A stretch of DNA of 64,000 nt from Chryseosolibacter sp964493505 (lineage in GTDB: Bacteria; Bacteroidota; Bacteroidia; Cytophagales; Cyclobacteriaceae). Position 1 is the first letter of the stretch, and each line of letters starts with the position of its first letter. The notes beneath the pieces were generated by a model that was not told the origin of the DNA, did no database searches, and saw only the letters and a list, made by a program, of their open reading frames with translations. Location of the stretch: positions 1 to 64,000 of the forward strand of contig CAZBNP010000008.1 of assembly GCA_964493505.1 (NCBI GenBank). Reading direction: 5' to 3'. Below are positions 61,850 through 64,000 of this stretch, in pieces. A program made the position numbers and the translations under genes.

Positions 61850-63255
61850 CAATGGTTGTCTTTTCTAAACTGCTCAATGATCTTGTGCAAAGCTTTTTGA
61901 GTCTCGATTTTAGGAAAAAAATCAAATAGTGCTGTATGGGCTTCAAAATCCAAAATTAAAGCATTTTCCAAATAATTAAAGGCTTCCTTGAATTTGCCTG
62001 CTTCAATGAGGTAAACTGTCATACGGTAGAACATCTCCGCATCGTCGGGAATGTTCTCAAAGCCCTGCATCAGGGTTTCCGTTGCCTTGGAAAAATCGCC
62101 TTGTTCGTAGAAGATAAAAGACCAGTTCAGCCAGATCTCTTTGTCTTCCGGCTCGAGTTTAGCCGCCTCTTCATAGGCGTCGATACTCGAAATGGTATTG
62201 CCGATTTTAAACTCGGCGTGCGCCACGGACTTCCAGTATTCCGCATTTTCAGTATGCAGCTTAAGGGCCTTGTTATAGAAGTGGAGCGCCTGATGCCATT
62301 TTTCCATTTTCTCCAGACAGGCACCCGCGCCGTAGAGCGCTTCGTCGTACAGGGTATCCAGCTTTGACGCCTTTTGGAAGTACTTCAGCCCGAGTTCGTA
62401 TTGCTCCAGGCTTTCATAAGCAGCGCCAATACAGCAATAGACTTCCGGGCTTGGGCCTTCGAGTTCAATCGTTTTTTTGAATGAATCGAGTGCCTTCGTG
62501 TATTGTTGCAGGTTCATGTAGGTATTACCCATGTTGAACGATGCCGATGCAAACGTCTCATCGATCGTCAGCGCGTAGTCGTAAGCCTGTAGTGCCTTGT
62601 CGTACCGCTCAAGCTTGTTGTAAACAATGCCGAGGTTATACCAGGCGGCGGAGGAGTAAGGATCTTCGTCTATAAACTTCTGGTAGTAGGAGACGCTGCT
62701 TTCCAACTGGCCGGTGATATCGAGGCAATAGGCAAGTTCATAAAGCGCGCCGTCGTGACTGAGGTTTATTTCGATTGCATGTTTATAAGCCTCGATCGCT
62801 CCTTCGTAATCTTCCATGCTCTGTCGTGCCAGGCCAATATTGTAGTAGACCTCGTCCTTGTCATCAGCGAACGTCAGCGCCATTTCATAATTCTCGATAG
62901 CGTCTTTAAAGTTGCCCTGCAGCGAGAATATTGAACCCTTTGTAATGTAAATGTCGGGATCGGTTGGCTGGAATGCGTGTGCCTGATCGAGCAACTCAAG
63001 CGCCTGATCATACTCCTCCAGGTTCGATAGAACCTGCGCTTTCAGAGTCATCAACTCAACGGAGAAGGGATATTGCTGGATGGCCTGGTTGACCGCCTGT
63101 AGGGCTTTGTTGTATTTTCCCCGCACCATGTAATAGTCTATGATCTCGTCATAGGCATCAAGGTCAAAAAATTCCGTTTTTCGTCTGCGGAGGTGATCTT
63201 CAAATCTCTTAATCAGCTCGTTCTCCTCTTCTCTTTTGCGGTATTCTCTCGGCAT
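61849..63255 (-). CDS. TPR-repeat protein
   Basis: The 468-residue protein has no signal peptide. It is made almost wholly of about twelve TPR units from residue 40 to the end, for example YNKALQAVNQAIQQYPFSVE near 53-72, DYEGAIEAYKHAIEINLSHD near 151 and RYDKALQAYDYALTIDETFA near 221. The N-terminal EYRKREEENELIKRFEDHLR is strongly charged. It is a cytoplasmic protein-protein scaffold. The gene is directly coupled (TGATG) to comA and lies 53 bp after the SDR gene. Proteins of this kind occur at this place in related Cytophagales genomes, but the partner is not known. Confidence 0.85.
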   Translation of the reverse strand: MPREYRKREEENELIKRFEDHLRRRKTEFFDLDAYDEIIDYYMVRGKYNKALQAVNQAIQQYPFSVELMTLKAQVLSNLEEYDQALELLDQAHAFQPTDPDIYITKGSIFSLQGNFKDAIENYEMALTFADDKDEVYYNIGLARQSMEDYEGAIEAYKHAIEINLSHDGALYELAYCLDITGQLESSVSYYQKFIDEDPYSSAAWYNLGIVYNKLERYDKALQAYDYALTIDETFASASFNMGNTYMNLQQYTKALDSFKKTIELEGPSPEVYCCIGAAYESLEQYELGLKYFQKASKLDTLYDEALYGAGACLEKMEKWHQALHFYNKALKLHTENAEYWKSVAHAEFKIGNTISSIDAYEEAAKLEPEDKEIWLNWSFIFYEQGDFSKATETLMQGFENIPDDAEMFYRMTVYLIEAGKFKEAFNYLENALILDFEAHTALFDFFPKIETQKALHKIIEQFRKDNH

Positions 63256-63308
63256 CGACTAAAGGTTTTTCTAAAATAGCTAAAATATCCGGTAATGCGA
63301 AGGTGTGC

Positions 63309-64000
63309 TCAGTCTCGCCGGCCACCAAACTTTTGGGTATAATACTGACAACACCACTCCAACGTGCTTTCCAGTGTATGAAATTCCATCTGTAAAGCTT
63401 TTTTTATTTTATTATTTTGATATTGGAAATACGTCTCCGCCAAACGGCTGGTCTCGGGTGTAATGAGAGGTTCTGAACGGAGTAATTTTGTCCTGAAGGT
63501 CTCGAATCCCGCCACAATCTTAAGGAAATTTTTGTTCAATTTAACCATCGGGGGCCGCTTGCCAAAACCGTGCGCTACAGCTTGGAAAAAACCCTTAAAG
63601 GACACGGTGCCGGCGTTTACGATAAATCGCTCATTTTCTATGCCGGATTTTAATGCTATAAAGGCTGCCGAAGCCACATCTCTGACGTCAACGTAATTAA
63701 GGGAACCATCTGCGTAAAAGGGCCGTTCCTTCCAGGCGTATTTGAAGAGTTTAGCACTGCTTTTATCCCAATCTGCCGGTGCCAGGATCACCGAAGGATT
63801 AAGTATTACCGTTTGGAGGCCCTCTTCCTGGCTGCGAAAGACCTCCAGTTCGGCGAGATACTTCGACGTCGCATAGGCAGTGTGTTGCGCATTTTCCACC
63901 CATCTGTTGTTTTCGTCGATGGAGGTTTGACCTTTCACTCTGCCCAGTGCGCTAACGGAGCTGATATGGAGAAAACGACTGATCCCCAGGGCCAAACAAC
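63309..64000 (-). CDS. NAD-dependent epimerase/dehydratase (SDR), 5' end outside window
   Basis: At least 228 residues are present; the frame runs off the window at 64000, so the N-terminal Rossmann glycine motif is not visible. The visible part has the SDR serine strand FLHISSVSALG, the catalytic YATSKYLAE (Tyr and Lys of YxxxK), VILNPSVILAPADWDKSS near 64, and FYADGSLNYVDVRDVASA near 92-109. These identify an extended short-chain dehydrogenase of the epimerase/reductase type, similar to dihydroflavonol-4-reductase-like proteins. The substrate is unknown. It is the first visible gene of a minus-strand run that continues with the TPR and comA genes. Confidence 0.85.
   Translation of the reverse strand, partial: CLALGISRFLHISSVSALGRVKGQTSIDENNRWVENAQHTAYATSKYLAELEVFRSQEEGLQTVILNPSVILAPADWDKSSAKLFKYAWKERPFYADGSLNYVDVRDVASAAFIALKSGIENERFIVNAGTVSFKGFFQAVAHGFGKRPPMVKLNKNFLKIVAGFETFRTKLLRSEPLITPETSRLAETYFQYQNNKIKKALQMEFHTLESTLEWCCQYYTQKFGGRRD

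Overview
The window looks like a chromosomal segment of a Bacteroidota bacterium, most plausibly in the order Cytophagales. The evidence is a SusC/SusD outer-membrane pair, lipoproteins, a type IX secretion C-terminal domain, several TonB-dependent receptors, and upstream elements matching the Bacteroidota -7 promoter motif TAnnTTTG. GC content is moderate. Some genes give housekeeping anchors: proB-proA, aspS, tadA, sod, uvrB, aroE and one tRNA-Arg(CCG).

Positions 1-8430 carry a broken ATPase fragment, a DUF4242 lipoprotein, a beta-barrel protein, a divergent hemerythrin / DGC zinc-binding pair separated by a 16-bp palindrome, a TPR lipoprotein, a DUF6807 protein and the proline genes proBA.

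Positions 8831-27580 form a carbohydrate utilisation locus. It holds an RraA-like protein, SusC, SusD, a large (alpha/alpha)6-type glycoside hydrolase candidate, a clan GH-A hydrolase, a PF04909 amidohydrolase, a zinc alcohol dehydrogenase, an enolase-superfamily dehydratase, a UlaG-like metallo-lactonase, a PIG-L deacetylase and a sodium:solute symporter. A divergent AraC regulator and a Tat-exported Gfo/Idh oxidoreductase follow. Together they suggest glycan import and cleavage, then oxidation of a sugar to its lactone, lactone opening and dehydration, with no sugar kinase or isomerase in the locus.

Positions 27760-32418 hold a receiver-only regulator, a 1146-residue modular secreted esterase with a type IX sorting domain, and an AlkD-like DNA glycosylase. 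Positions 32600-37570 are a scarred accessory stretch starting at tRNA-Arg(CCG): nested inverted and tandem repeats, a frameshifted GIY-YIG nuclease, six repeats resembling IS21-family ends, a frameshifted ModE-like regulator next to an intact TonB receptor, an unidentified coding remnant, a DoxX-like protein with an ECF sigma factor, and the broken C-terminus of a tyrosine recombinase.

Positions 37600-50220 contain an acetyltransferase, an eight-haem cytochrome fused to HEAT and TPR repeats, a minus-strand transport operon (unknown protein, PstS-like binding protein, TonB receptor) bounded by palindromic operator-like sites and a strong terminator, an acetyltransferase-DUF1801 fusion, a monohaem FG-GAP lipoprotein, a PQQ-type sugar dehydrogenase and a small GNAT protein. 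Positions 50575-64000 hold a two-component pair, a PorE-like protein without its OmpA domain, aspS, tadA, sod, uvrB, and a minus-strand operon of an SDR enzyme (cut by the window edge), a TPR protein, phosphosulfolactate synthase, DUF368 and aroE.
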